Shown in pieces: positions 1 to 7,902 of a DNA stretch of 64,000 nt. Position 1 is the first letter of the stretch. The number at the start of each line of letters is the position of its first letter. Source of the stretch: DASWJZ01 sp963720705 (GTDB taxonomy: Bacteria; Pseudomonadota; Alphaproteobacteria; Rhizobiales; Afifellaceae). The notes beneath the pieces were generated by a model. That model saw only the letters and a list, made by a program, of their open reading frames with translations, was not told the DNA's origin and ran no database searches. The stretch is from assembly GCA_963720705.1 (NCBI GenBank), contig CAVRGJ010000016.1, positions 1-64,000 of the forward strand. The letters run 5' to 3'. A program made the translations under genes and the position numbers.

Positions 1-56
1 GAACCTGGAACCAGACGGTTATGAGCCGTCGGCTCTAACCATTGAGCTACGGACCC
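1..56 (-). tRNA. tRNA with CAT anticodon (Ile2 or Met), 3' end missing
   Basis: On the minus strand the acceptor stem starts GGGTCCG at position 56, followed by a D arm (TAGCTCAATGGTTAGAGC) and an anticodon arm GACGG-CTCATAA-CCGTC with anticodon CAT. The T arm begins and is then cut by the window edge, so about 20 bases and the CCA end lie outside. The D-loop and CTCATAA loop resemble tRNA-Ile2, whose C34 is modified to lysidine to read AUA, more than elongator tRNA-Met, but the missing 3' part prevents a firm choice. Confidence 0.9.
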
Positions 57-245
57 GATGCGAGGCGCGGGGAGGGCGGGCGTCGCCGCTTCCCGCTTGA
101 AAACCACGGCGCCCGGTTACGCGTTTCCGCCCGGGCCGGCAAGCGCCGTCGGGAGTGTGTGGCGCTTAGCACCTGACGCGGTGGCGGAACCCCCGCGCGT
201 TCCGCTAGATGGAGTCGCTCCCGCATCGAATTCCAAGGGAACGCC

Positions 246-1097
246 ATGATCAGGCTCGGCGGCCATGGGCTACCGGTTAAGGGCGACGACCCCTACGCCT
301 TCGCGCGCGCCCATGTCGCCTTCGGCTACGGCGCCGCCTATTGCCCGCCGGTCAGGCTCGCCGACGCGGCGCGGGTCGCCGACATCCGCAAGGCCTTCGA
401 GGCGGTCGGCGTGCCGATCGCCGAGGTCGGCATCTGGCGGAACCTCGTCACGCCCGACAACTCCGTCAGGCGCGCGAACCGCGACTATGCTGCGGAGCTT
501 CTTGCGATCGCGGAGGAGGTCGGCGCGCTCTGTGCCGTCACCTATATCGGCTCCTACAAGGCCGGCTCCGACTATGCGCCCGACCCGAAGAATCTCTCAA
601 CGGCGGCGTTCGACGAATGCGTGGAGACGGTGCGCTCGCTGATCGACGCGGTGAAGCCGAAGCGCGCAAGGTTCGCGCTGGAGATGATGCAATACAGCCT
701 GCCGGACAGCGTCGATTGCTACCGCGACCTGATCCGCGCCGTCGATCGCCCGGCCTTCGCCGCACATCTCGATCCGGTCAACCTCATCCTGACGCCACGG
801 CAATATTTCGACAGCGGCGCTCTTATCCGCGAATGCTTCGAGAAGCTCGGAGCGTGGATCGTCAGCTGTCACGCCAAGGACATCGTGCTCCATCACCAGG
901 CCGCGCTGCATTTCGATGAGATTCTGCCGGGCGACGGCGCGCTCGACTACCGCACGTTTCTCCGCGAGCTCGACCGCTACCCGGATGTGCCCCTGATGCT
1001 CGAGCATTTGCCCGACGCCGACTATGCGCGGGCGCGCGACCGTATTTTCGCGCTCGGCGACGAGATCGGTGTCGGTTTCGTCGGCCGCGGCATGTGA
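246..1097 (+). CDS. Sugar phosphate isomerase/epimerase family TIM-barrel protein
   Basis: A 283-residue protein of the xylose-isomerase-like TIM-barrel superfamily (AP endonuclease family 2 fold). Family-type metal-binding positions are visible: Glu146 in LEMMQ, Asp176 in HLDPVN, His209 in CHAKD and Glu253 in LEH. The GDGALDY segment near residue 229 is typical of sugar-phosphate isomerases or epimerases that act with a divalent metal. There is no signal peptide, so it is cytoplasmic. The ATG at 246 follows AAGGGAACGCC, an acceptable ribosome site. It stands alone, with a tRNA upstream on the other strand. The substrate cannot be read from sequence. Confidence 0.88.
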   Translation: MIRLGGHGLPVKGDDPYAFARAHVAFGYGAAYCPPVRLADAARVADIRKAFEAVGVPIAEVGIWRNLVTPDNSVRRANRDYAAELLAIAEEVGALCAVTYIGSYKAGSDYAPDPKNLSTAAFDECVETVRSLIDAVKPKRARFALEMMQYSLPDSVDCYRDLIRAVDRPAFAAHLDPVNLILTPRQYFDSGALIRECFEKLGAWIVSCHAKDIVLHHQAALHFDEILPGDGALDYRTFLRELDRYPDVPLMLEHLPDADYARARDRIFALGDEIGVGFVGRGM

Positions 1098-1243
1098 CGG
1101 GTCCCGCCCGCGCGGGCAGGCGGCCAAGGATCGCGTGAAGCGCGGCGTCAAAAGGGGGAGAAAAGCTCGCCCGGTCGCGATTCGCGCAAAATGCCGTAAT
1201 CTCGGGCGATGGCGAGCGGGGCGAAGGACGCGAGGATCGAACG

Positions 1244-1993
1244 ATGAAACTGGAAATTCGCGCTATCGTGCTTGCGACAGTCATCTCCCTGCCGCTCGGC
1301 ATATCGCTTGCTGCGGCCCAAGGCGCTGAGCCGCAAGGACGCGAGCGGCTGCTCTCGGTGTCCGGCGAGGGGACGGTCCGGGCCGAGCCCGACATGGCGC
1401 TGATCACGCTCGGCGTCGTCAGCGAGGCAGCCGCCGCGAGCGACGCGCTGCAGGCGAATTCCCAATCGATGAACGGAATCGTCGCAGCGCTCAAGGACGG
1501 CGGCATGGAATCGCGCGACCTGCAGACGTCGGGCTTCTCCGTCGAGCCGGTCTACTCGCAGCCGCCGCGCAACTACGACGGCTCGGAGCCGTTCAAACCG
1601 GAAATCGTCGGCTACCGCGTCAGTAACAATCTGACGCTTCGCGTCCGCGCACTCGACCGCGTCGGCGCGCTGCTCGACCAGGTGGTGACGCTTGGCGCGA
1701 ACTCGATCTCCGGTCCAACCTTCACCGTGGAGGACCCGACGCCGTTCGAGGACCAGGCACGTCAAGCCGCGATCCGCGACGCGATCAGAAAGAGCGCGCT
1801 CTACGCCGAAGCCGCGAGCGTCACGCTCGGGCCGATCTTCCGCATCGACGACGGCTACGTCTCGCCGCCGCAGCCGATCGCCCCAGGCGGCGTCATGATG
1901 CGGATGGAGGCGGCGCCGAGTCCGCCGCCGATCGAAGCGGGCGAGCTGAGCTTCGATGCGAACGTCTCCGTGTCCTGGATGCTCGCGGACTGA
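1244..1993 (+). CDS. SIMPL domain (DUF541) periplasmic protein
   Basis: 249 residues with an N-terminal signal peptide (positive start, hydrophobic residues 5-24, AAAQG cleavage region). The body matches the SIMPL/DUF541 family: VSGEGTVRAEPDMALITLGV near residue 38, then a region beginning YRVSNNLTLRVRALDRVG near residue 125, and an ANVSVSW strand at the C-terminus. Members of this family (BP26 in Brucella) are periplasmic or outer-membrane-associated oligomers of uncertain role, and several are strong antigens. A palindromic repeat follows immediately downstream. Confidence 0.9.
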   Translation: MKLEIRAIVLATVISLPLGISLAAAQGAEPQGRERLLSVSGEGTVRAEPDMALITLGVVSEAAAASDALQANSQSMNGIVAALKDGGMESRDLQTSGFSVEPVYSQPPRNYDGSEPFKPEIVGYRVSNNLTLRVRALDRVGALLDQVVTLGANSISGPTFTVEDPTPFEDQARQAAIRDAIRKSALYAEAASVTLGPIFRIDDGYVSPPQPIAPGGVMMRMEAAPSPPPIEAGELSFDANVSVSWMLAD

Positions 1994-2020
1994 GGCGTCT
2001 GGCCATGCCTTCTCCTCGTC

Positions 2021-2116
2021 GTCATTGCCGGGCTTGACCCGGCAATCCATCCCGCAGCGGTCGCAATCGTCTCGAGGCGTATTGGAATGGATGCCCGGAT
2101 CAAGTCCGGGCATGAC
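2021..2116. repeat. Paired palindromic repeat (RIME-like intergenic element)
   Basis: Two arms, 2021-2050 and 2087-2116, form a long imperfect inverted repeat: GTCATTGCCGGGCTTGACCC on the left and the reverse complement of CGGATCAAGTCCGGGCATGA on the right. Each arm is itself palindromic around a TTGA/TCAA core. This arrangement is typical of the short mosaic elements dispersed between genes in rhizobial genomes. It lies between the convergent SIMPL and metallo-hydrolase genes, where it could also act as a bidirectional transcription stop. Confidence 0.8.
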
Positions 2117-2142
2117 GACAGGATTTGGCGTCGTGCGTCATC

Positions 2143-2961
2143 TCAATACCCCGGCAGCACCAGCACCTTCGGCCGCTCCGGCAGTGTCTGCGCCGACACC
2201 TTGATCTCCGGCGAGCCGGAAAGCTCGACGTCGAATTCTGTGCCAAGGCGGGCAAGGAAGCGGCTCAGTGTCGCCGGCGTGAAATAGTGCATCGGTAGAA
2301 TGAGACGCGCCTTCAGGACCTTCAGCGTCTGAAGCATCGCGTCCTGGCTCATCGTGTAGGACCCGTCGACCGGCACCATGACAACGTCGAGCTGACCGAT
2401 CTGGCCGAGATCTTCGGGGTTGAGGATCTGATGGAGATGCCCGAGGTGACCGATGCAAAGGTTCGCCACCTCGAAGATGAAGATCGAGTTGCCGTCCGGC
2501 TCGACCGCACCGAAGCGGCGGATGTCGGTGGTGACGTTGCGGATCAGGACGTCGTCGACCGTGAGGTGATAGACCGCCTTGCCGCCGGCCGGGTTCCAGC
2601 CGCGCAGCACGTACTCGATGCGCGGATCGGGGTTGTCGGTGTAGTGCGATGGATGCGCGTGGTTCATGGTAACGACGCGCGGGATTACGCCCTGACCGGC
2701 GTAGCCCGCGTAGTCGGTGGCGATGGTGACGCCGGCCGGCGTCGTTATCAGAAACGTCGCGTGCCCGACGAATCGGATTGTCACCTCTTCCGCCGCCGGC
2801 GCTTCCAGCCCCTCCTGCGCTTTCACATAGGCGACCGGCACCGTCTTCGGCAGGGACTGCGCAACCGCGAGGCAGCGGCTCTCGGTCGTCTGCGCGAGCG
2901 TCTGAGGCACGAGAAGTGCGAGGAACGCGAACGCAGCGGCAAGCCGAACGAGGACAATCAT
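2143..2961 (-). CDS. Exported metallo-beta-lactamase-fold protein
   Basis: 272 residues starting at the ATG at 2961, which gives a clean signal peptide (MIVLVRLAAAFAFLALLVPQ, cleavage after TLAQ). A GTG 15 codons upstream would place a polar tail before it. The body has MBL-fold features: GHATFLI (about residue 66), ATDYAG (81), HAHPSH (101-106), CIGHLGHLHQ (about 180) and LPMHYFTP near the end. The usual HxHxDH metal motif reads HAHPSH, so the metal-ligand Asp is replaced by Ser. It may bind one metal, or act differently from typical MBL hydrolases. Substrate unknown. Confidence 0.82.
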   Translation of the reverse strand: MIVLVRLAAAFAFLALLVPQTLAQTTESRCLAVAQSLPKTVPVAYVKAQEGLEAPAAEEVTIRFVGHATFLITTPAGVTIATDYAGYAGQGVIPRVVTMNHAHPSHYTDNPDPRIEYVLRGWNPAGGKAVYHLTVDDVLIRNVTTDIRRFGAVEPDGNSIFIFEVANLCIGHLGHLHQILNPEDLGQIGQLDVVMVPVDGSYTMSQDAMLQTLKVLKARLILPMHYFTPATLSRFLARLGTEFDVELSGSPEIKVSAQTLPERPKVLVLPGY

Positions 2962-3157
2962 GCGGGCCTCCGCGGGCGGCGGTATTCTAGCGCACTTGCA
3001 CCGCACCCGCGCCCCGAATACCGCGCGAGAGGCAATGTCACGGGTCCGCCGGGGCTCGCAAAAAAATGAACGCGACCGACGCCGGATTTTGCCCGCGTGT
3101 GCGTTTCAGGACTGAGCGCCGAGGCTCCGTCTAAACCAGAGCCCGAGGAGACACCGC

Positions 3158-3481
3158 ATGCGCCGATCCGTTTCGATCCTGGTCGCGGCCGCGATGGTCG
3201 CCGCCGCCGCCGCTGCCGGGGTTGCCCCGGCCGAGGCCTTTGTCCGCGCCGCGCCCTTCGCGGTTGCGACATCGACGGGAATCGTGAAAGCCGACAATTG
3301 GAGGTACAATCGCGGCTATCGACGCCACTACGAGCGTCGTAACTACGCCTATCCTCGTCGGTATCGCGTGACGCCGTTTTACTTCCCGTTCCCGTTCGCG
3401 TTCACGCCCCGCTATTATTCCTACCGATACCAGGATTGCTTCCGCACTTGGGACGGACGCGTCTACTGCCGCCACTATTAG
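3158..3481 (+). CDS. Small exported Tyr/Arg-rich protein of unknown function
   Basis: 107 residues. Residues 1-28 form a signal peptide (hydrophobic Ala/Val run, APAEA-F cleavage). The mature part is unusually rich in Tyr, Arg and Phe (repeated RRxY and YxYPRRY patterns) and ends CFRTWDGRVYCRHY with two cysteines that may form a disulfide. Small basic Tyr-rich exported proteins of this kind are common in Hyphomicrobiales but have no assigned role. The start at 3158 follows GAGGAGACACCGC, a strong ribosome site. Confidence 0.75.
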   Translation: MRRSVSILVAAAMVAAAAAAGVAPAEAFVRAAPFAVATSTGIVKADNWRYNRGYRRHYERRNYAYPRRYRVTPFYFPFPFAFTPRYYSYRYQDCFRTWDGRVYCRHY

Positions 3482-3543
3482 GCGGCGCATGAGCGATCGG
3501 CACCCGGTCGCGGCTGCCGGTCGCAAGCTTCGACGCGGGTGGC

Positions 3544-3993
3544 TCAGCCCCCGACGAGACGTGCGAGATCGTTGAACGACGAGTTCCACCCCATCCCGTG
3601 CATGTCGCGGTCCTTGTTCTCCGCAAAGGTCTGCTGCGTGAGCGTCATCAGCGTGCCGCCGGCCTTGGCGCTGAACTCGACTGTGACCTCCGTCTCGTGG
3701 CCGCGCTTTCCCTCGTTGTGCCAAGCCCACGTGAAAACCAGCCGCCGCGGACGGTCGATCTCGCGGTAGACGCCGCTCACCGTACGCTCAACGCCGTCCG
3801 GCCCGAGCATCGTCGTCAGCCACTTGCCGCCGACCCGCGCGTCGATCTCTTTTCGCGGGATCGTCATGTTCTCCGGCCCGAACCATGCGGCGATCTGTTC
3901 CGGCTCGACCCAGGCGGCGAAGACCTTGTCGGGCGCCGCCTTGAACTCGCGTTTGAGCCTCAGGATGCGGTCATCGCTTGCGAGGGCTTCCAT
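3544..3993 (-). CDS. SRPBCC (AHSA1-type) domain protein
   Basis: 149 residues from the ATG at 3993. It carries the AHSA1/SRPBCC hydrophobic-pocket fold: FKAAPDKVFAAWVEPEQIAAWFGP near residue 17, the VGGKW strand near 54 and a C-terminal helix HGMGWNSSFNDLARL. The start overlaps the end of the upstream ArsR-type gene by 23 bases, so the two are co-transcribed and probably translationally coupled. ArsR plus AHSA1 pairs are widespread; the ligand of the SRPBCC partner is generally unknown. Confidence 0.9.
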   Translation of the reverse strand: MEALASDDRILRLKREFKAAPDKVFAAWVEPEQIAAWFGPENMTIPRKEIDARVGGKWLTTMLGPDGVERTVSGVYREIDRPRRLVFTWAWHNEGKRGHETEVTVEFSAKAGGTLMTLTQQTFAENKDRDMHGMGWNSSFNDLARLVGG

Positions 3994-4342
3994 CTTTCGT
4001 CTCCCGGTGTTGGTTTTCGAGATGCCGCGCGAGGCGATCGAACGAGGCGTTCCAGAAGCGGCGCTGGCGCGTCGCCCAGTCCTCGACGGCGGCAAGCGCC
4101 TCCTCGCGCACACGACAGACGCGCCACTGCCGCTCCACCCGCCGCTCGATGAGCCCCGCCGATTCGAGAACAGCGATGTGACGCGAGATGGCGGGTCCGG
4201 AGATCGCGAACGGGGCGGCAAGCTCGCCCACCGTCTTCTCACCCTCCGAAGCGAGACGCTCGAAGATCGCGAGGCGATGCGGATCGGAGAGGGCGGCGAA
4301 GACACCGGCGAGGGCGTCGGGGGTAGAGACCTGCGTGTTCAT
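3971..4342 (-). CDS. ArsR-family winged-helix transcriptional regulator
   Basis: 123 residues with a single winged HTH: ALSDPHRLAIFERLASEGEKTVGELA (residues 17-42), recognition helix SGPAISRHIAVLESAGLIE (48-66) and wing RRVERQWRVCRV. No cysteine metal-binding motif of the ArsR/SmtB kind is present, so the signal is not obviously a metal. It heads a two-gene operon with the SRPBCC gene. Its start codon lies inside a perfect 16-bp inverted repeat (4337-4370), strong evidence for autoregulation. Confidence 0.92.
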   Translation of the reverse strand: MNTQVSTPDALAGVFAALSDPHRLAIFERLASEGEKTVGELAAPFAISGPAISRHIAVLESAGLIERRVERQWRVCRVREEALAAVEDWATRQRRFWNASFDRLARHLENQHRETKDGSPRKR

Positions 4343-4370
4343 TATTTAATGAAATCATTAAATAATGAAC
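4337..4370. promoter_or_regulatory. Perfect 34-bp palindromic operator over the ArsR start codon
   Basis: GTTCATTATTTAATGA at 4337-4352 and its exact reverse complement at 4355-4370 are separated by two bases. The ArsR-family start codon (4340-4342) is inside the left arm. The element is strikingly AT-rich against GC-rich surroundings and probably also holds the promoter -10 region. It is the likely binding site of the ArsR-family dimer. Confidence 0.85.
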
Positions 4371-4389
4371 ACGTCAAGCGTTGGACGCG

Positions 4390-4875
4390 CTAGGTCTCGA
4401 CCTCGGCCCAGAGCACGATCAGGCAGGCGCAATCGAGCGGCATTTCCGGATTGGTGTAGATCATGCGCGTGTGGCGGCCGCGCGTCTCAAAGACTTCAGC
4501 CAAGAGATGCGACGCGCCGTTGAGAACCTTCGGCGTGTCTGTGAAGTTCGGCGCGACGTTCAGAACGCCTTCGAGGCGGAAGATGTTTTTCACGCGCTCG
4601 AGGGTGCCGAGTGCCGACTTGAGCTGCGCGATCGCGTTGAGGGCGCCGAGTTGGCAGGCGCGATAGCCGTCTTCGGCCGAGAGGTCCGCGCCGATCTTTC
4701 CCTTGTAGAGGAGATCCCCGGCGATCCAGGGGAGCTGGCCGGACATGTAGAGTATGCCGTTGACGATGGTCCACGGCTCGTAGGCTGCGACGGCCCCGGC
4801 CGCCGGCGGCAGCTCCAGCCCGAGTGAGCGCAATCTCTCTTCGGCGGTGGCGCCGGTGGCTTGAGCAAGCTGCAT
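4390..4875 (-). CDS. RidA/YjgF/YER057c/UK114 family protein
   Basis: 161 residues of the RidA family: trimeric enzymes or binding proteins, of which RidA hydrolyses reactive enamine/imine intermediates released by PLP enzymes. Visible features are NGILYMSGQLPW (about 39-50), QLGALNAIAQLKSALGTLERV (75-95) and a C-terminal IYTNPEMPLDCACLIVLWAEVE strand. The canonical arginine that binds the carboxylate in true RidA (C-terminal RxxVEV region) is not present, so this is a RidA-fold paralogue of the longer (about 155-residue) type and activity should not be assumed. Confidence 0.88.
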   Translation of the reverse strand: MQLAQATGATAEERLRSLGLELPPAAGAVAAYEPWTIVNGILYMSGQLPWIAGDLLYKGKIGADLSAEDGYRACQLGALNAIAQLKSALGTLERVKNIFRLEGVLNVAPNFTDTPKVLNGASHLLAEVFETRGRHTRMIYTNPEMPLDCACLIVLWAEVET

Positions 4876-5074
4876 CGTCGTCCTCCCTTCGGGGGAGTCG
4901 TGCCTGCTTCACGGGGATTTGGCAACGAGCGCGGCGCCGAAGCGCGCGCGAGAAAATAACCGTCGCGACGGCCCGGGACGAGAGGGGGGCGGGTGATCGT
5001 CTCCGAGGCCGTCGCGACGGCTGTCCGGTTTAGCCGACCGGATTCCCGTGCGGGCCGCTTGGGTCCGCGTTGTT

Positions 5075-5464
5075 CTATTCAGCCTGCTGCAGCGGCTGTG
5101 CCGTAACGCCTGCTATCGTCATCGCGTCCATGCGCATCAGCGTCGAGGTCGATCCGAGGCGCGTCTCGACGATCACGCTTGGCTGGACGTCCGGCTCATA
5201 GGCGACGTCCATGCATTCGTCTTGGGTGTCGGCCGACTTGTCGGCGCAGCCGAGCGGAACGGGCAGGTCGCCCTTGACCGCCATCGGCACGCTCACAGAT
5301 GCAACGACCGGCATCGCGGAGACAACGTTAAACGCGGCGTCGATGCGCCAGCGGGCATAGCTCGCTTCGTCGGTCGGAAATACGGTCCCGGCCTGAGCCC
5401 CGGTGGCGAGGCTCGCGACGACAAGCGCTGCAAATGCGAACACTTTCTTCGTCTGAGAGGCCAT
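5075..5464 (-). CDS. Small exported protein of unknown function
   Basis: 129 residues from the ATG at 5464, chosen because GGAG lies seven bases upstream and the signal peptide (MASQTKKVFAFAALVVASLA, cleavage near AQA-G) then starts cleanly. An in-frame GTG or ATG four codons earlier is possible. The mature part contains two cysteines (CADKSADTQDEC) and no recognised domain. It faces the cytochrome c gene across a 240-base divergent intergenic region. Confidence 0.7.
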   Translation of the reverse strand: MASQTKKVFAFAALVVASLATGAQAGTVFPTDEASYARWRIDAAFNVVSAMPVVASVSVPMAVKGDLPVPLGCADKSADTQDECMDVAYEPDVQPSVIVETRLGSTSTLMRMDAMTIAGVTAQPLQQAE

Positions 5465-5705
5465 TTGACGCTCCATAAAGCCCCAGCCGGGCTTTTTGTT
5501 GCCTACCTTCGTATGGGACTATTGCTTCAACTCTCATACGCGCGGGGGCGAAAATGGTTTCGCGGTTGCCCAAATGTTGCTTCGATCCGACAGTTAACGA
5601 AACAAATGCAGCAGGAACGCCGGAGGTTCCGAAATTGGCGGAAGCCGTCGGCAAAGCGGCCGCACGCCGGGAATGAAGACGGCTAACAAGGGAAAGGACG
5701 AGCGA

Positions 5706-6026
5706 ATGCATCGATTTGCGAGCGCGCTGACCACGGCGGCCCTGGTTTTGTGCGCCGGAATCTCTACGGCCGCAGCGGCCGGAAACGCGGCGGCCGGAAA
5801 GGCTCTCGCGGAAGCTTCCTGCGCTTCGTGCCACCTCGTTTCGCCCGATCAGAAGAGCGCAACGACCGAGGCGCCGCCTTTCACCACGATCGCGAAGAGG
5901 TCGCCTGAGGAGATCGAGGAACTCGACGCGTTCCTCGCCGCGCCGCATCCGCCGATGCCGCCGGTCAGCCTGACGCGGCAGCAGATCAGCGACATTCTCG
6001 CTTACATCGTCAGCTTGAAGGAATAA
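5706..6026 (+). CDS. Small c-type cytochrome
   Basis: 106 residues from the ATG at 5706, preceded by GGGAAAGGACGAGCGA. A signal peptide (about residues 1-25, ending AAAAG) exports it to the periplasm. One haem attachment motif CASCH is present near residue 40, and MPPVSLTRQQISDILAYIVSL near the C-terminus supplies the usual distal Met and final helix of class I cytochromes. It is probably a soluble electron carrier. No oxidase or dehydrogenase gene is nearby to name the partner. Confidence 0.9.
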   Translation: MHRFASALTTAALVLCAGISTAAAAGNAAAGKALAEASCASCHLVSPDQKSATTEAPPFTTIAKRSPEEIEELDAFLAAPHPPMPPVSLTRQQISDILAYIVSLKE

Positions 6027-6041
6027 CCGGAAGACGCGTGT

Positions 6042-6449
6042 TCAGGCGGCGTTCGGTGGTGCGCCGTTCTTCTGTTGCCGCGCGGCAATGCCGTAGAGGC
6101 GCCGCCGGCGAGTGAGCTCGTCGCGCACGTCGTCGAAGCAGAGCCCGATTCCGTCCAGAAGCACGACGAGATTGTAGACAAGATCGGCGGCTTCCGAGAC
6201 CGCTGCCGCGCGCTCGCCGCGCACAGCCTCGATGGCGAGTTCCGCCGCTTCCTCGATCATCTTCTTGGCTTGCTGCGGTGCGCCGGCGGAGCGGAGCTTA
6301 TTCGTGCGTGGAAAGCGCAAGGGCTCGCTCACCGCCCGCTTCAGATCGCTCTCAAGCTGGCGGATCGGATCTGTGGAGCTTGATTCGGCTTCTGAGGATA
6401 CGGCCATCGCATCCGTTGATATCGGTTTCGGGACAACGCGTTGCCGCAT
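6042..6449 (-). CDS. Phosphoribosyl-ATP pyrophosphatase-like protein (HisE/MazG fold)
   Basis: 135 residues. The central part KKMIEEAAELAIEAVRGE (about 62-79) followed by EAADLVYNLVVLLDGIG (86-102) is the all-alpha HisE/MazG metal-binding helix pair (EExxE and ExxD). HisE hydrolyses phosphoribosyl-ATP in histidine synthesis. No other his gene is nearby and the N-terminal 40 residues are unlike classical HisE, so this could be an extra HisE paralogue or a MazG-type house-cleaning enzyme. The ATG at 6407 is an alternative start. Confidence 0.78.
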   Translation of the reverse strand: MRQRVVPKPISTDAMAVSSEAESSSTDPIRQLESDLKRAVSEPLRFPRTNKLRSAGAPQQAKKMIEEAAELAIEAVRGERAAAVSEAADLVYNLVVLLDGIGLCFDDVRDELTRRRRLYGIAARQQKNGAPPNAA

Positions 6450-6518
6450 GGAACCCCTTCACTGGCCTTACTGGGCGAGCAGGAACGAAATATGTCCAGC
6501 CCAATCCCTAACGAAAGG

Positions 6519-7031
6519 TTAACGGCCGACCCCGGCCGAGGGCGGGATATCTACGCCGGCGCGCCATGGCTTGATGTCGAGGATCGGCGTCTTGTCGAGG
6601 CAGTCGAGAGCATCGACCTCAAGCCGCCCCGCCTCCAGATCGCAACCGAGGAGCGCGACGACGTGAAGGCCGATCGGGTTGGGGCGGACCGGCGAGCGGA
6701 TTGCAAAGACGCCTGCCGGCTCCGGACGATGTTGCGGCGCCTGGATCAGGAGATTCCGCCGGGCACGGTCGAACCACGTGAGCACAACGATCGCATCGCC
6801 CACTTTGAGATTGCTCAGGCCGGGCCGCCACGGCGCGTCGATCTCAAGCCACGCTTGGCCGCCCCGCTCGCGCGCGGCGCGGAGGTTCTTCGGGCAGTCG
6901 TCGCGCGTCGTCCACGGCGTTCGTGCCCGCCCGATGAAGACGAGCTTGGCATCGTCGGCAACGCGCGCCGGGTCGATCGTGGCCCGGATTTCACCGGGCC
7001 GGTCCTTCTCGTCGCGATCTTTCGGGTTCAT
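6519..7031 (-). CDS. TrmO/TsaA family tRNA methyltransferase
   Basis: 170 residues from the ATG at 7031. The diagnostic TrmO segments are present: FIGRARTPWTTRDDCPKN near residue 31, RSPVRPNPIGLHVV near 112 and DCLDKTPILDIKPW near 142. TrmO methylates the N6 of threonylcarbamoyl-adenosine 37 of some tRNAs using SAM. The domain is complete but lacks the C-terminal extension found in E. coli TrmO. It is transcribed away from the B3/B4 gene that begins 70 bases away. Confidence 0.87.
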   Translation of the reverse strand: MNPKDRDEKDRPGEIRATIDPARVADDAKLVFIGRARTPWTTRDDCPKNLRAARERGGQAWLEIDAPWRPGLSNLKVGDAIVVLTWFDRARRNLLIQAPQHRPEPAGVFAIRSPVRPNPIGLHVVALLGCDLEAGRLEVDALDCLDKTPILDIKPWRAGVDIPPSAGVGR

Positions 7032-7100
7032 GGCAGGGAGGCTTAGCGCCGCTTTGCCACACATGCCAGGATACGCGGCGTGCAAAGAGAGGCTCTTTTG

Positions 7101-7823
7101 ATGCGCTTCGACATTTCGGAGATCGCGCCGGAGTTCCAGGATTTTTCCGTCGCTGTCGTCGTCGCGGAAGGACTGGTGCTATTGCCAGAACGTTCGCCGC
7201 CGCTTGAGGCTTTCATCGCGCAGTCCGAAGAGGGCATTCGTCGCGCCTTTGGCGCAATCGAGCTTTCCGAGATCCCCGGTGTCGCGGCGTGGCGGCGCGC
7301 CTACCGCGCCTTCGGTATCAAGAAGACGAGCTACCGCTCAAGCGTCGAACGCCTGGTGAAGAACACGCTTGCGGGCACGCCGCTGCCGCGCATCAACCCC
7401 TTCGTCGACGCCTATAATGCAGTCTCGCTCGCACACGTCCTTCCCGCCGGGGCCGACGATCTCGACCGCGTCGTCGGCGACCTTGCGTTCCGCTTCTCGC
7501 GCGCCGGCGACGATTTCCGCGACATGGGTGCGCTCGACGCGAGCGGCGCGCCGCTTGCCGATCCGCCGAAGCCGGGTGAGGTGGTCTATGCCGATTCGAA
7601 GAAGGTGCTCTGCCGCCGCTGGAACTGGCGGCAGGACGCGCGCTCCGCGATCCGAACTGAGACCAGGCGGGCCGTCGTCACCGTCCAGGCGAACGGCGTC
7701 GGGGATGTGGGGCGGGCGGCAGCCGAACTCGTGGCCTTGCTCGGCGCGGAATGCGGCGGGCGCTACCGGGTGACGGTGCTTGACGCCAAAAATCCCGTGG
7801 CTGAACTCGCGCCGCTTTTGTAG
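7101..7823 (+). CDS. B3/B4 domain protein
   Basis: 240 residues from the ATG at 7101, which has AGAGAGG upstream (a GTG seven codons earlier is possible). It matches the stand-alone B3/B4 tRNA-binding-like domain of phenylalanyl-tRNA synthetase beta: WRRAYRAFGIKKTSYRSSVE (about 66-85), LPRINPFVDAYNAVSLAH (95-112) and a C-terminal half with ADSKKVLCRRWNWRQ. Such proteins may be tRNA editing or related factors; the exact function is unproven. The gene precedes the ArsR-methyltransferase gene but is separated from it by an operator. Confidence 0.85.
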   Translation: MRFDISEIAPEFQDFSVAVVVAEGLVLLPERSPPLEAFIAQSEEGIRRAFGAIELSEIPGVAAWRRAYRAFGIKKTSYRSSVERLVKNTLAGTPLPRINPFVDAYNAVSLAHVLPAGADDLDRVVGDLAFRFSRAGDDFRDMGALDASGAPLADPPKPGEVVYADSKKVLCRRWNWRQDARSAIRTETRRAVVTVQANGVGDVGRAAAELVALLGAECGGRYRVTVLDAKNPVAELAPLL

Positions 7824-7859
7824 CTGAGCGCCGGCCACCCCATCTTGACGGGGCCGCGT

Positions 7860-7887
7860 AACGATATAAAGATATCTGTATATCGTT
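7860..7887. promoter_or_regulatory. Inverted repeat upstream of ArsR-methyltransferase/metF
   Basis: AACGATATA (7860-7868) and TATATCGTT (7879-7887) are exact inverted repeats around AAGATATCTG, which contains a second palindrome AGATATCT. It ends 15 bases before the ATG of the ArsR-methyltransferase gene. Position and symmetry suggest autoregulation by that regulator, possibly together with metF, as in SahR-type control of the SAM cycle in other proteobacteria. Confidence 0.7.
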
Positions 7888-7902
7888 CTTGGGCCCGGGC
7901 GC

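Noticed and set aside
1098..1140. GCCCGCGCGGGC hairpin after the isomerase gene
   Set aside because: A short GC palindrome without a T run; expected by chance in DNA this GC-rich.
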